Positions 5,683 to 6,866 of a DNA stretch of 6,866 nt are shown one piece after another. Location of the stretch: assembly GCA_043736155.1 (NCBI GenBank), contig JAYTDA010000322.1, forward strand, positions 1-6,866, read 5' to 3'. Position 1 is the stretch's first letter. Each line of letters opens with the position of its first letter. The notes beneath the pieces were generated by a model. That model ran no database searches. It was not told the origin of the DNA and saw only the letters and a program-made list of their open reading frames with translations. This DNA is from JANNRR01 sp043736155. GTDB lineage: Bacteria > Pseudomonadota > Alphaproteobacteria > Rhodobacterales > Rhodobacteraceae. Both the position numbers and the translations under genes were made by a program.

Positions 5683-6687
5683 ATGGCCGCGTCGGAGAAC
5701 AAGGTGACAACTTCCAGCGCTTCGCCGATCTGGAGCCAACTGGCGCAGTTGCGGCAGGTGCGCGAGGTCAACGTGCTGGTGGCAATGATCATCGTTGGCG
5801 CGCTGATCAGCCTTTATACGCCGTATTTTCTGACCACCAACAACCTGATGGGGGTGTTTCGCGCCTTCTCGCTGACCGCGATCATGAGCATCGGCATGGT
5901 GATGGTGATCATCACCGGCGGGATTGATTTGTCAGTTGGGTCGGCGATGGGGCTGGCCTCACTGGTGACGGCGCTGGCCTTTGACGCCGGGTTTTCGCAA
6001 GCAGCCAGCATCAGCGCGGGCATTGCGGTGGGGATTTGCTTTGGTCTGGTGAACGGGTTGTTAATCACCGCCATCGGGTTGCCGCCGTTCATTGCCACAC
6101 TGGGCACGCTGAGCATCGGGCGCGGCCTGATGTATATGGTCACGCGTGGCGTGCCGGTCACGCCGGATACGCCCGAAAGCTTTTCGGCGCTGGGGCAGGG
6201 CTATGTCGGGCCGGTTCCGGTGCCGGTGGTGATCATGCTGGTGCTGATGGTGGTGTTTGCTCTGATCATGCGGCGCACGCGGTTTGGCCGCCACGTCTAT
6301 GCCACGGGCGGCAATGAACATGCGGCACGGCTGAGCGGGGTCAAGACCAGCCGTGTCAAGCTGTCGGTATACGTGCTGTCGTCCACCATCGCCTCTTTGG
6401 CCGGGATCATTGGGTTTTCGCGCTATCTTTCGGCGGAACCGGCCTCGGGCTTCGGGTCTGAGCTGGACGTGATCGCGGCAGCGGCAATTGGTGGGGCCAG
6501 CCTTGCGGGCGGCGTCGGCAGCGTCACCGGGGCGGTGATCGGCGCTGCTCTGGTCGGCGTTATCGCCAATGGCATCGTACTTTTGAACATCAATACCTAT
6601 GCCCAGCAGGCCATTACCGGCGGCGTCATTCTGATCGCGGTCAGTCTGGATGTCCTGCGCAACAAACTTTCCGGCGGGAACAGTTGA
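5683..6687 (+). CDS. ABC sugar-type transporter permease, RbsC/AraH (BPD_transp_2) family
   Basis: This inner-membrane permease of a CUT2/ribose-type importer has 334 residues. A short polar N-terminus precedes the first membrane span (about 30-50). The family signature VIITGGIDLSVGSAMG is at 75-90. Further hydrophobic spans lie near 62-80, 88-100, 107-131, 179-196, 227-246, 262-300 and 308-325, so about eight to ten in all. The C-terminal GGASLAGGVGSVTGAVIGAAL (270-290) is typical of RbsC. The ATG at 5683 is chosen over earlier in-frame ATGs (5626, 5668) because AGAGGA lies 6 bases before it. It is first in a plus-strand unit ahead of the binding protein. The ATP-binding subunit is not between them and may lie downstream, outside the window. 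The substrate is inferred to be threonate or a related C4 acid or its precursor, from the flanking catabolic genes only. Confidence 0.92.
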   Translation: MAASENKVTTSSASPIWSQLAQLRQVREVNVLVAMIIVGALISLYTPYFLTTNNLMGVFRAFSLTAIMSIGMVMVIITGGIDLSVGSAMGLASLVTALAFDAGFSQAASISAGIAVGICFGLVNGLLITAIGLPPFIATLGTLSIGRGLMYMVTRGVPVTPDTPESFSALGQGYVGPVPVPVVIMLVLMVVFALIMRRTRFGRHVYATGGNEHAARLSGVKTSRVKLSVYVLSSTIASLAGIIGFSRYLSAEPASGFGSELDVIAAAAIGGASLAGGVGSVTGAVIGAALVGVIANGIVLLNINTYAQQAITGGVILIAVSLDVLRNKLSGGNS

Positions 6688-6767
6688 AGGAGCGGCGGTT
6701 TCCACCGGACGGACGAAGGTTCAACAAGATCCGTCTCGGAGGACGAGCGGAATAGGAGGAGAGACTA
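6688..6767 (+). promoter_or_regulatory. Permease/binding-protein spacer with strong ribosome site
   Basis: The 80-base spacer ends in AGGAGG (6754-6759), a full-strength Shine-Dalgarno 8 bases before the binding-protein ATG. A 6-bp pairing is possible between GACGGA (6708-6713) and TCCGTC (6730-6735). No T-run follows, so this is not an evident terminator. The strong ribosome site fits the need for excess binding protein over permease. Confidence 0.5.
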
Positions 6768-6866
6768 ATGAAGACCTTTATCAAGACCGCCCGCGCGGCG
6801 ATGGTGACCATGGCGGTGCTGGCTGGCAGCTCTGCCATGGCGCAAGACATCACCATCGCGGTGATC
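6768..6866 (+). CDS. Periplasmic sugar-type substrate-binding protein, N-terminus only (runs off the window edge)
   Basis: Thirty-three codons are visible. They show a classic Sec signal peptide: basic start MKTFIKTAR, a hydrophobic core AAMVTMAVLAG, and an AMA signal-peptidase I site, giving likely cleavage after Ala25 before QD. The mature start QDITIAVI matches the first beta strand of RbsB-like (Peripla_BP_4) binding proteins. It follows the RbsC-type permease and has a near-consensus ribosome site, AGGAGG. It would capture the imported substrate in the periplasm. The ligand-binding residues lie outside the window, so ligand identity cannot be judged. Confidence 0.85.
   Translation, partial: MKTFIKTARAAMVTMAVLAGSSAMAQDITIAVI

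Noticed and set aside
6061..6705. Minus-strand open frame of 214 codons opposite the permease
   Set aside because: It is His/Arg/Asp-rich shadow text antisense to a clear RbsC-type membrane protein.

Overview
The window is high-GC bacterial DNA whose real genes prefer G or C at the third codon position. Protein wording and operator style suggest an alphaproteobacterium, perhaps a Rhodobacterales member (Paracoccus/Rhodobacter-like). That placement is inference, since the window holds no taxonomic marker. All of it reads as one catabolic locus for a four-carbon sugar acid (threonate/tetronate type), with no sign of mobile elements, RNA genes or CRISPR.

Layout. Positions 1-1645 (minus strand) carry otnK, which begins with a TTG codon, followed by the 5' part of otnC, cut by the window edge; the two overlap by 8 bases. 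A 228-base divergent control region (1646-1873) separates them from a plus-strand pair, ltnD (1874-2788) and otnI (2791-3567). A convergent 30-base gap leads to a second minus-strand unit, read from right to left: an Asp/Glu racemase-family protein (5359 to 4676), then an aldo/keto reductase (to 3598). The reductase appears to carry a nonsense codon near its 5' end. A second divergent control region (5360-5682) precedes a plus-strand ABC uptake unit: an RbsC-type permease (5683-6687) and the first 33 codons of a periplasmic binding protein (6768 to the edge).

How it fits together. The four core enzymes form the known DUF1537-kinase route. LtnD oxidises L-threonate to 2-oxo-tetronate, OtnI isomerises it to 3-oxo-tetronate, OtnK phosphorylates that at C4, and OtnC decarboxylates the product to dihydroxyacetone phosphate and CO2. 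The RbsC-type transporter presumably imports the substrate. The racemase-like protein and the reductase are not part of the published core route, so they are the candidates for an extra upstream step or an expanded substrate range.

Regulation. Both divergent regions contain related LacI-type palindromes: TATGGCAACGCTATCATT at 1781, TATGGCAACGCTGCCAAT at 5385, and the perfect 18-bp palindrome AATGACAGCGCTGTCATT at 5553. This suggests that one repressor, not encoded here, controls all four transcription units. The points most worth a second look are this shared operator set, the in-frame TGA at codon 8 of the reductase, and the missing second catalytic cysteine in the racemase-family protein.
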